This document shows positions 20,946-27,358 of a DNA stretch of 64,000 bases, one piece after another. The DNA is taken from NCBI GenBank assembly GCA_021780105.1, contig JAJXZJ010000064.1, positions 241,104 through 305,103 of the forward strand, written 5' to 3'. A program made the position numbers and the translations under genes. The notes beneath the pieces are model-generated. The model was not told the DNA's origin, did no database searches, and saw nothing but the letters and a program-made list of their open reading frames with translations. The DNA is from a bacterium. GTDB taxonomy: Bacteria; Verrucomicrobiota; Verrucomicrobiia; Limisphaerales; J093. Every line of letters starts with the position of its first letter. Position 1 is the first letter of the stretch.

Positions 20946-21110
20946 ATGGAGGCCGTGGACGCCGATTCCCGGCCCACGGCCACGGTGAACGACCGCGACC
21001 CCACGCTGACGGGCCTGCCCAGCGTGGTAACGGTGAGCGTGCGGGTGACCGCCGCCAACAACACCGGCGAAAGCACGCCCAGCGAAACCGTCACCATCAA
21101 GGTGCCGTGA
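20946..21110 (+). pseudogene. C-terminal remnant of a fibronectin-III-like extracellular protein
   Basis: A short frame ends at a TGA (21108-21110) and encodes VNDRDPTLTGLPSVVTVSVR followed directly by VTAANNTGESTPSETVTIKV. This is the last strands of a fibronectin type III or Ig-like domain. No start or upstream domain is found in frame; the preceding sequence belongs to the SpmAB gene end and a short spacer. It looks like the tail of a large secreted protein left after a rearrangement, just to the left of an IS element. Confidence 0.55.
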
Positions 21111-21314
21111 AGGCGCGCGACATCAATATGGCGACCACACTGATCAAATTGCCGTCGCTCATTTAACTGTATGGCATTACTACGCGCTACTATGAATCCA
21201 CTGTCATTTACTGATTTACCAAAGAACTTACCCGTGGTCTGCACCCCTAAAATTGAGCCATGAGTTATGAGCGTTGCTGGCGGCGCGGAGCGCCGTCAGG
21301 AACACTGATAACCC

Positions 21315-21593
21315 ATGAAACGAACGCGACACAGTCCGGAACAAATCGTGACGAAGCTCCATCAAGCGGCCACGGAACTGGCCGGGGGCAAGCCGATTGA
21401 AGAGGTTTGCAAGACGCTGGCGATCAGCCCGGCGACGTATCACCGCTGGCAGGAGCAATACGGCGGAGCGGACCTGAACACCGTGAAAGAGCTCAAAGCC
21501 TTGAAAGAGGAAAACACGAAGCTCAAGCAGTTGGTGGCCGACTTGTCCTTGGACAAGGTGGCGCTCAAGGAACTGCTGGAGGGAAAAGGGTAG
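21315..21593 (+). CDS. IS3-family transposase OrfA
   Basis: A 92-residue DNA-binding helix-turn-helix protein (SPEQIVTKLHQAATEL, then EEVCKTLAISPATYHRWQEQ), ending with a leucine-zipper-like helix (ELKALKEENTKLKQLVADL). It overlaps orfB, which is in the -1 frame. A canonical slippery heptamer G GGA AAA at 21581-21587, a few bases before the TAG, would allow a -1 frameshift that makes the OrfAB transposase. Confidence 0.88.
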   Translation: MKRTRHSPEQIVTKLHQAATELAGGKPIEEVCKTLAISPATYHRWQEQYGGADLNTVKELKALKEENTKLKQLVADLSLDKVALKELLEGKG

Positions 21594-22477
21594 GCCCGGC
21601 GCGCAAACGCGAGGCGGTGGGACATCTCCAGGAAGAACTGGAGTTGAGCCAGCGCCGGGCCTGTAACGTGGTGGGCCAGCCGCGTGCCACCCAGCGGCAC
21701 ACGCCCCAGCCGGACGCGGAGGAAGCACGGTTGCGCGAGCGGCTTAACGAGTTCAGCCGGCAGCGCCCGCGTGCCGGGTATCGGACGGCGTGCGGCCAGT
21801 TCCGTCAGGAAGGGCTGCGGGTGAACCCCAAACGGGTGCAACGGCTCTGGCGGGAAGAAGGGCTGAAAGTGCCGCGCAAACAGTGCAAGAAGCGGCGTTT
21901 GGGCACGAGCGGGAACGGCAGCCAGCGGCGGGTGGCGACGCGGCCCAACGAGGTGTGGAGCTGCGATTTTGTGAGCGACCAGACGAGCGACGGGCGGCGG
22001 TTGAAGTTTCTGTGCGTGGTGGATGAATTCACGCGGGAATGTCTGGCGCCGGAAGTGCGCCGGAGTTTTCGGTCCAGGGACGTGATCGCGGTGCTGGCGG
22101 GATTGATTGCGCTTCGGGGAACACCGGCGCATCTGCGGAGCGACAACGGGCCGGAGTTTGTGGCCCAGGCGGTGCAGGCGTGGTTGAAGGCGCACGCCGT
22201 TGGACCGCTGTATATCGCGCCGGGAAGTCCGTGGGAGAACGCGTCTGTGGAATCGTTCAACAGCCGGTTGCGGGACGAACATTTGAACCGCGAAGCATTT
22301 GCCTCCCTGTTGGAGGCGCAAGTCCTGGCCGCCGGGTGGCGGCGGGACGACAACGAAGCGCGGCCGCATTCGTCGCTGGACTATCTGGCGCCGGCGGTGT
22401 TCGCCGCGCGCTGGCGCGCTCCGGTCGGGGCTACGCCCCTCCCTGCGCACGCCAGCGCGGAACCACCAAAACCATGA
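21581..22477 (+). CDS. IS3-family transposase OrfB (DDE integrase domain)
   Basis: Catalytic half of the transposase, in the -1 frame relative to orfA; given here from the slippery site. The HTH_21-like segment (RPRAGYRTACGQFRQEGLRV) is followed by the rve integrase core. The catalytic Asp are in WSCDFVSD and RSDNGPEF and the Glu in NASVESFNSRLRDE. The C-terminal RPHSSLDYLAP is typical. The frame is intact, so the element could be active if its ends are intact. Confidence 0.88.
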   Translation, partial: GKRVGPARKREAVGHLQEELELSQRRACNVVGQPRATQRHTPQPDAEEARLRERLNEFSRQRPRAGYRTACGQFRQEGLRVNPKRVQRLWREEGLKVPRKQCKKRRLGTSGNGSQRRVATRPNEVWSCDFVSDQTSDGRRLKFLCVVDEFTRECLAPEVRRSFRSRDVIAVLAGLIALRGTPAHLRSDNGPEFVAQAVQAWLKAHAVGPLYIAPGSPWENASVESFNSRLRDEHLNREAFASLLEAQVLAAGWRRDDNEARPHSSLDYLAPAVFAARWRAPVGATPLPAHASAEPPKP

Positions 22478-22604
22478 ACCAAAACTCTCATGGCACCTGG
22501 ATCAACAAATGGGGGCTTGCCAATCAGGAGACGATCGCTCCCACGCGAAACCATGCGGCGGGGTCAATCAGACGGTGTGTCATGCGCTCGGGCTTGTGCA
22601 GAGC

Positions 22605-22616
22605 GGTGGAATGGTG
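22605..22616 (+). other. candidate attachment-site half (left), 12-base direct repeat
   Basis: GGTGGAATGGTG here is identical to 33817-33828, which overlaps the CCA end and discriminator of the tRNA-Lys gene. The 11.2 kb between them holds the accessory genes and a serine recombinase remnant next to the tRNA copy. That is the arrangement expected for attL/attR, but 12 bases is short and the call is tentative. Confidence 0.3.
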
Positions 22617-22710
22617 TGGATTTACCACGCGGCTCGAAACTTCTTAAAGGACAAAACGCCATCCTGAGCCGCGGTAAAGTGCCATTTAGGGTATCCCCGC
22701 GCCTCTCCCC

Positions 22711-22739
22711 ACACCCTTCCCCACAGTGGGGAGGGGTGT
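22711..22739. terminator. GC-rich hairpin, possible terminator
   Basis: ACACCCTTCCCCAC pairs with GTGGGGAGGGGTGT (one G-T wobble) around a single central base. On the plus strand a short T-containing run (TTCGTTTTGG) follows. It could terminate transcription leaving the IS element, or be a dispersed palindromic repeat of this genome. Confidence 0.4.
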
Positions 22740-23110
22740 TCGTTTTGGTTGGGCGCTCTGCGACAAGGCTTTTCGGGTCTCGGAGGGCGGTAACGCCATC
22801 CCCGACCTCGGTCGGTTTTATGGCTCGCACGGCGGCTGTGATTAGGGGCGGTCGCCGTGCTCGCCAAAAACCTCCCTCGTCGCTCACGCGACCCACGCGT
22901 TCCCCCCACGGACGGGTATGAAAATACGGATAAAGGACACGGGTGTCCTTAAGGACGGGTGCAACCGTACAACGGGTAAAACTGGTAAGGGAGCGTGCGC
23001 CAGAATGGCACGAGAACAGCGTAGCCGGAAGAGCGACAAAACGGACCGTTCGATGGAACGGGTAACGGTTCACAGAACCGACTTCGAGGAAGAACGGGCA
23101 ACGTGGTAGA

Positions 23111-23893
23111 ATGGACGTATTCCAACCCATGCTCACCGCGCGCCGCAAATCCGACGGTCAGACCGTCCACGCCTACGACGAGTCCAAGAGGAACGGACCG
23201 TTTGCGTGTTTGATTTGCGGCGACCCGGTAATTCTCAAAGCCGGGCGGAACCGGCAGAACCACTTCGCGCATGAGAACCCGATTGCGTGCAAATTTGCCG
23301 AGGGCGAAACGGACGAACACCGGCGGTGCAAGCTGGAAATCTATGAGGCGCTACGGAAGACGCCCGGCGTAACCAAGGTGGCGCTGGAGCGACCGCTGGG
23401 CGAAGTGCGCCCGGACGTGAGCGCCTACATTCGGGGCGTGCCGGTCGCCATCGAAGTGCAGTTAAGCTCGCTGTCGGTGGAAACGATCATGCGCCGGACG
23501 ATTGACTACTTCCGCAAGGGCATTTACGTCCTGTGGCTTTTGCAGTGGACACCCAAGCTTGACCGACCACGTTACACCCCCCGGATTTGGGAACGATGGA
23601 TTCATGCCGCCTACTTTGGGCACGTGTACTACTGGATCGAGGAACTCACGGTGGTCAGTTACCACTTTGAGGCCAGTTTCCAGACGGTGCCCAAGCGTTC
23701 GTGGTACGGGTCCGGCGGCGGTTACAGCCGCAGGTCAAAACAGCATCGCCGCGCCGTCCGCGGTCGGACGTTCAATCTGGCGACGGATTTTGGCCCACGA
23801 AGACGCGAATGGTGGGAAGGTAACGGCGTCAAGGTGCCCGATGCGTGCTTGTTCATGGAGCGAAACTCAGGGCAGCAAGGAATTGGTTCATAA
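23111..23893 (+). CDS. CoiA-like nuclease-fold protein
   Basis: A 260-residue protein similar to the competence protein CoiA family. The N-terminal zinc-ribbon-like block FACLICGDPVILKAGRNRQN runs into HFAH. A PD-(D/E)XK-type core follows: EHRRCKLEIYEAL, then RPDVSAYIRGVPVAIEVQLS, where the RPDV Asp and the Glu-x-Gln pair are the expected metal ligands. A Trp/Tyr-rich C-terminus follows (RYTPRIWERWIHAAYFGHVY). CoiA acts in processing incoming DNA during transformation; homologues also sit on mobile elements. It lies alone in the accessory region, before three small plasmid-type genes. The exact DNA substrate is unknown. Confidence 0.75.
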   Translation: MDVFQPMLTARRKSDGQTVHAYDESKRNGPFACLICGDPVILKAGRNRQNHFAHENPIACKFAEGETDEHRRCKLEIYEALRKTPGVTKVALERPLGEVRPDVSAYIRGVPVAIEVQLSSLSVETIMRRTIDYFRKGIYVLWLLQWTPKLDRPRYTPRIWERWIHAAYFGHVYYWIEELTVVSYHFEASFQTVPKRSWYGSGGGYSRRSKQHRRAVRGRTFNLATDFGPRRREWWEGNGVKVPDACLFMERNSGQQGIGS

Positions 23894-24171
23894 TCGCTCG
23901 CAGCCGGCGAGGAACAATTAAGGTGCGTTCTCTTCCGGAGACCGCGCTTGTTTCGCGCGCAAGCGCGCTTGTCCCCCCTGCGATACCCTGCCAAACCGGT
24001 TCGCCGCCCGGCTCTTCCCATTTTACCGTCCGGTCAAGGTCGTTCCAGCCTACCCGGTCGAAGGCGTTCCACCGCGCTCGCTCAACCTTGACTTCGGCCG
24101 GAATGCTCAGAGCACGGAGCGGCTCACCCGCCCCGCCAAAGGTCGAATTACCAACCAATCAAACAACTCAA

Positions 24172-24399
24172 ATGACTTACCTAGAACAATGTGAGGCGGA
24201 GCTCCAAGAAAAGCTGAACGGCCAGGAGGACGAGGCAACCATCGTCCGCTGGGTTTCCGAGAAGGTTCTGGAGAGCTACCGCAACGGAATCACCGCCGGC
24301 CAGAAAGGCACGCCAGTGATTCGCAAGGGCAAAAGCCGCCGTCGCGGTTTGCCACCAAACAGGCCAACCGTCGCAAAGCCTGATTATGAGCAAGACTAG
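24172..24399 (+). CDS. small hypothetical protein of mobile-element type
   Basis: About 75 residues from the ATG at 24172 (MTYLEQCEAELQEKLNGQED). The first part is acidic and helical, the end strongly basic (RKGKSRRRGLPPNRP). No family is recognised. It starts the three-gene run 24172-24917, with 6 bases to the next gene. Size, charge and neighbours resemble accessory genes of plasmids and integrative elements. The longer open frame upstream of this ATG is not protein-like. Confidence 0.6.
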   Translation: MTYLEQCEAELQEKLNGQEDEATIVRWVSEKVLESYRNGITAGQKGTPVIRKGKSRRRGLPPNRPTVAKPDYEQD

Positions 24400-24405
24400 T
24401 CCACC

Positions 24406-24696
24406 ATGCCCACCTGCTACCAGTCCGGGGAACGGCGCTTTCCGCTCGGCGCGCTCTACACAACCGCCGAAGCCAGCCGCACGCTCCCGCCGGAGGACAT
24501 CACCGAGGCGCTCTCGCGTCACGCGCGGGGCGACTGGGGTGACCTCTGCCAGGAAGACCGTGACCTCAATGAATCGGCTTTGCGGGACGGCAACCGCCTG
24601 TTGTCCGTCTATTACGCCGGCAATGGCGTGAAGTTCTGGATTGTGACCGAAGCCGACCGCAGGGCGACGACCGTGCTTTTGCCCGACGATTACTAG
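24406..24696 (+). CDS. plasmid-related small protein
   Basis: A 96-residue protein resembling a widespread short family on plasmids and integrative elements. Recognisable blocks are FPLGALYTTAEASRTL, HARGDWGDLCQEDRDLNE, LRDGNRLLSVYYAGNGVKFW and the ending EADRRATTVLLPDDY. The family has no known biochemical role. Its presence supports an integrative-element origin for this stretch. Confidence 0.75.
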   Translation: MPTCYQSGERRFPLGALYTTAEASRTLPPEDITEALSRHARGDWGDLCQEDRDLNESALRDGNRLLSVYYAGNGVKFWIVTEADRRATTVLLPDDY

Positions 24697-24716
24697 CCCC
24701 ACTTAACCACACCAAT

Positions 24717-24917
24717 ATGCCCAATCCTATCACACTTTCACCGGAGACCATCGAGACCATTGAACGCCTGCTTTACAAGACCCATGACGACCTTGCCGTG
24801 TCCATCGCCCGCTCGTTCGAGCGGTTGGAGGAACGCATGGACGCCGCGGAATCCCGCCTTTATAGCCGGCTGACCGAGCTTGATGACGCGATTGCCCAAC
24901 ACTCCGTCGTTGCCTGA
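24717..24917 (+). CDS. small helical hypothetical protein
   Basis: A 66-residue acidic protein predicted to be almost entirely helical, with a heptad-like coil (RSFERLEERMDAAESRLYSR). It lies 20 bases after the plasmid-related gene and is followed 16 bases later by a strong terminator, so it is the last gene of this small operon. No family is recognised. Confidence 0.6.
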   Translation: MPNPITLSPETIETIERLLYKTHDDLAVSIARSFERLEERMDAAESRLYSRLTELDDAIAQHSVVA

Positions 24918-26573
24918 CGGAACGACCAGGAGAAGCCCCGCCAGTGCGGGGCTTTTTCTGTGGTTTTCTTTGGCGGGGGGTATCGCCCCAACCCCCTTAC
25001 CCCCTGCCGGACGCCTCCCCCAGGGGGTAAATTCCTCAGGCTGCCATTTATTCTCCGCTGGGTTCTTTGCGACGATTTGCCGACCTTTCGAGGGTTGCTC
25101 CGTTGGTATCGGTTCCCGGAAGACGCTCAATTCCGACAAAGCCGGACACACGGCCGCTTGGGTGATGCGCAAGCGAATTTTGTCCGTGGTAAACGGTGCC
25201 GTCCGGACCAAGCGTTGGTTGCCGATACTCGTGCCGTGGTAGAACTCCTGCCACTGGTTATCGGTCCAGCGATCCAAGGCAAATGCGTCCACCCGCTGGC
25301 CCAAGGGAAGATATTCCCGCAGTCGCACCACATTGACGGTAATGGGTTGTTTGAAGGTCAACACAACTTCGGCGTTCGTTACTGTGTCATCCGTGGCCCA
25401 GTAGGTGTTCCGGTCGTTGTCGAGCAGGTTTGCCGGCGCAAACGCTTTGCTGTTTCCGCGGGTGTTGCTGGCGGTGATTTGTGCATTGGCCGCGCAGTTC
25501 GTCTTGAAGGTGGCGTCCAGCCAGGCTCGCAAACCCCGCAGGGATTCTGCGTCTTTGTCAGGAATGAGTCCGCGACGGTCAGGCGGAATGTTCAGGTTCA
25601 GACAGGCGCCATGCCCGACTGACGTGTAATAGAGGTTTACCAACTGCGCGGCGGTTTTGACCCGGCCATCCTCCCGTGGATGATAGAACCAGCTTGGCCG
25701 GATGGACACGTTGCATTCGGCCGGCACCCAGTTGGTTCCACCGCGCCGGCCATTCGGCAATACCCGACAATTGGGCGTGCCGGGATACAGCCCCGCTAGA
25801 TTCAAGGTCGCCCAACAAGGCTCCCCGGTCAGTCCCAATTCGTTGCCCACCCAGCGGACATCCGGTCCGGCGTCACTGAAAATCACGGCTTGGGGTTGGA
25901 GTTGGCGCACCAGTGCCCACGTCTCTGGCCAGCCATAGTAGGTCTTGGGATCAATCCGACGGACACCGCGGGCGCCGCCATACCAGCCCTCCCCGCCATT
26001 GGCTCCGTCGAACCAGGCAATGAACACCTCGCCATAACGGGTCAACAGTTCTCGTAATTGTGCGCGATACACATCGAGGTATTCGGGCCGGCCGTAATCG
26101 CCACGGCTGCGATCCCAGGGGGACAGATACACGCCAAACAGCAGACCGTGTTTATGGCAGGCGTCGGCGATTTCCTTGACGACGTCGCCCTTGCCGCCGT
26201 GCCACGGGCTGTTCTTGACCGAATGTTCGGTGGTCGCGCTGGGCCAGAGACAGAAACCGTCATGATGCTTGCAGACCAGAATCAATCCTTTCATGCCGGC
26301 GTCCTGGGCGGTCTGGACAATCTGGTCCGCATCAAAGGCGGTGGGATTGAACAGGGTTGGTGACTCGTTTCCGTAGCCCCATTCCTTGTCCGTGAACGTG
26401 TTCATCCCAAAATGCAGGAAGCCGTAGAACTCCAACGCTTGCCAACGCAACTGAGGCGACGACGGAAGCGAGCCGTAAGGTAACGGCGGACTTGTTGGCT
26501 CTGCGAACAAATCGAGGGCGTAACACGCACCTGCCATCGCTGCCAGCCAAAGTAGCTTGCTCACACGTTTCAT
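24738..26573 (-). CDS. secreted GH29 alpha-L-fucosidase with discoidin-like domain; 3' end altered
   Basis: Hydrolyses terminal alpha-L-fucose from glycans. From the ATG at 26573 there is a signal peptide (MKRVSKLLWLAAMAGACYAL). The GH29 barrel follows, with HFGMNTFTDKEWGYG, CKHHDGFCLWPS and VFIAWFDGANG, where the Asp in WFDG is the expected nucleophile. Residues about 365-500 form a discoidin/CBM32-type domain ending at ALSELSVFREPIP, where homologues stop. Here the frame continues about 100 residues through an inverted repeat, a terminator and the antisense of the small gene 24717-24917. The added tail is not family-like, which implies that the native stop was lost when the accessory segment joined. 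Catalytic parts are intact. Confidence 0.88.
   Translation of the reverse strand: MKRVSKLLWLAAMAGACYALDLFAEPTSPPLPYGSLPSSPQLRWQALEFYGFLHFGMNTFTDKEWGYGNESPTLFNPTAFDADQIVQTAQDAGMKGLILVCKHHDGFCLWPSATTEHSVKNSPWHGGKGDVVKEIADACHKHGLLFGVYLSPWDRSRGDYGRPEYLDVYRAQLRELLTRYGEVFIAWFDGANGGEGWYGGARGVRRIDPKTYYGWPETWALVRQLQPQAVIFSDAGPDVRWVGNELGLTGEPCWATLNLAGLYPGTPNCRVLPNGRRGGTNWVPAECNVSIRPSWFYHPREDGRVKTAAQLVNLYYTSVGHGACLNLNIPPDRRGLIPDKDAESLRGLRAWLDATFKTNCAANAQITASNTRGNSKAFAPANLLDNDRNTYWATDDTVTNAEVVLTFKQPITVNVVRLREYLPLGQRVDAFALDRWTDNQWQEFYHGTSIGNQRLVRTAPFTTDKIRLRITQAAVCPALSELSVFREPIPTEQPSKGRQIVAKNPAENKWQPEEFTPWGRRPAGGKGVGAIPPAKENHRKSPALAGLLLVVPSGNDGVLGNRVIKLGQPAIKAGFRGVHAFLQPLERAGDGHGKVVMGLVKQAFNGLDGLR
24934..24957 (+). 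terminator. rho-independent terminator
   Basis: AGCCCCGC (24934-24941), loop CAGT, GCGGGGCT (24946-24953), then a run of T to 24957. A textbook intrinsic terminator for the small-gene operon 24172-24917. It lies inside the 3'-extended reading frame of the convergent fucosidase gene. Confidence 0.9.
24997..25030. repeat. 10-base perfect inverted repeat near fucosidase 3' end
   Basis: TTACCCCCTG (24997-25006) pairs with CAGGGGGTAA (25021-25030) over a 14-base spacer. It may be the remains of the original transcription end of the fucosidase gene, whose frame now reads through it. There is no T-tract on either side. Confidence 0.5.
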
Positions 26574-26917
26574 TTTGTGATTCCTGGCTCTGGACGTCCC
26601 GCACTCCGCAGCGAACCTGTCTTTCTTCTTGATCGGTAGGGCGCTTTTCAGTACAGGACGTGACGGCACGACCCTGGCCGTCCTCGCGAAGCATTTCTGA
26701 TTTGCGCACTCGTGGCTATTTCATTTGAGCGAGAGCGAACCAATTTCATCAGCGTTAGCGGTCGTCAACGTTCTGCCGGTGCGGTTGTTTGCACGGGCAG
26801 ACTCACGTTGTCTTTGCGAGCAGGCCCGCGACGGCGTGACGGCTGGCCTTCGATTTCCGCAGCCGGCATGACGGCGCGGGGCTGCGAGCGGGCGGGCGGT
26901 TGAGCAACGGCTTGTTT
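26574..26917. other. intergenic region upstream of fucosidase
   Basis: About 340 bases with no supportable gene. It should hold the fucosidase promoter and the end of the Rhs/immunity transcript. No clear hairpin terminator or operator is recognised. Confidence 0.4.
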
Positions 26918-27358
26918 TCAGGGTTTGCCGATAAAGTGACGATGAACGATGGCCGAATAGATAAAAAAGACGATGGCTGCCAGCATTATCGCCACGCAGC
27001 TTGTCACCAAAAGAACCTTCCTGGATTTCTTCAAATGTGAAAACTCACGCTCGAACTCAACGCCGTGGCCACAAGTGACCAGCACATAGTAATTCGCGAC
27101 ACAAAGAGCAAGACCAGCAATAAAAATCATCCACTTAGGCAAATGCGGCAATCTTGTTCCACCAAGCATCTCAATCCACCCCTCGACTGACATCAGGACT
27201 ATCGCTTGGATAATCGCAATACCGGCAGCGCCTCTTCCTTTATCCCAACTGGGCGTTGACGAAATGCCAAGCCGATAAAAGATGGTGAACGCCGTAAAAT
27301 AAATGTCTCTCAAAAATCGAATCATCGGTGTTGAGCCGTCTTGGGCGGAATGACTCAT
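26918..27358 (-). CDS. small membrane protein, putative Rhs-associated immunity protein
   Basis: About 146 residues from the ATG at 27358, which overlaps the TGA of the Rhs gene (ATGA), so the two are translationally coupled. Hydrophobic segments near IAIIQAIVLMSVEG, WMIFIAGLALCVANYYVLV and LLVTSCVAIMLAAIVFFIYS give about three or four membrane helices. The DNA is clearly more A+T-rich than the Rhs core. A small partner gene directly behind a polymorphic Rhs tip is typically its immunity gene; a membrane location would suit a toxin acting at the inner membrane. No known family is recognised. Confidence 0.55.
   Translation of the reverse strand: MSHSAQDGSTPMIRFLRDIYFTAFTIFYRLGISSTPSWDKGRGAAGIAIIQAIVLMSVEGWIEMLGGTRLPHLPKWMIFIAGLALCVANYYVLVTCGHGVEFEREFSHLKKSRKVLLVTSCVAIMLAAIVFFIYSAIVHRHFIGKP

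Larger units (their letters stand above)
21235..22522 (+). mobile_element. IS3-family insertion sequence (IS407-like subgroup)
   Basis: About 1.29 kb carrying overlapping orfA and orfB in the -1 arrangement typical of IS3 elements. The ends were set by weak terminal similarity: left end TGGTCTGCACCCC with TTGAGCC inside, and right end reading inward TGGCAAGCCCCC with TTGATCC inside. No matching target duplication is seen, so the boundaries are approximate and one end may be eroded. The DDE domain wording (DFVSDQTSDGR, RSDNGPEF, VESFNSRLRDE) fits the IS407 subgroup. Confidence 0.75.
22523..23110. other. intergenic region between IS element and coiA-like gene
   Basis: About 590 bases without a supportable gene. 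Short open frames on both strands have no recognisable sequence. It contains a GC-rich hairpin (22711-22739) and a 12-base sequence (22605-22616) repeated at the tRNA-Lys 3' end. The last 190 bases before the coiA-like gene are A-rich with many GGTAA/ACGG steps and may be its leader. Confidence 0.5.

Noticed and set aside
22564..23148. 194-codon minus-strand frame after the first IS
   Set aside because: Overlaps the coiA-like start and a hairpin; low protein-like character.
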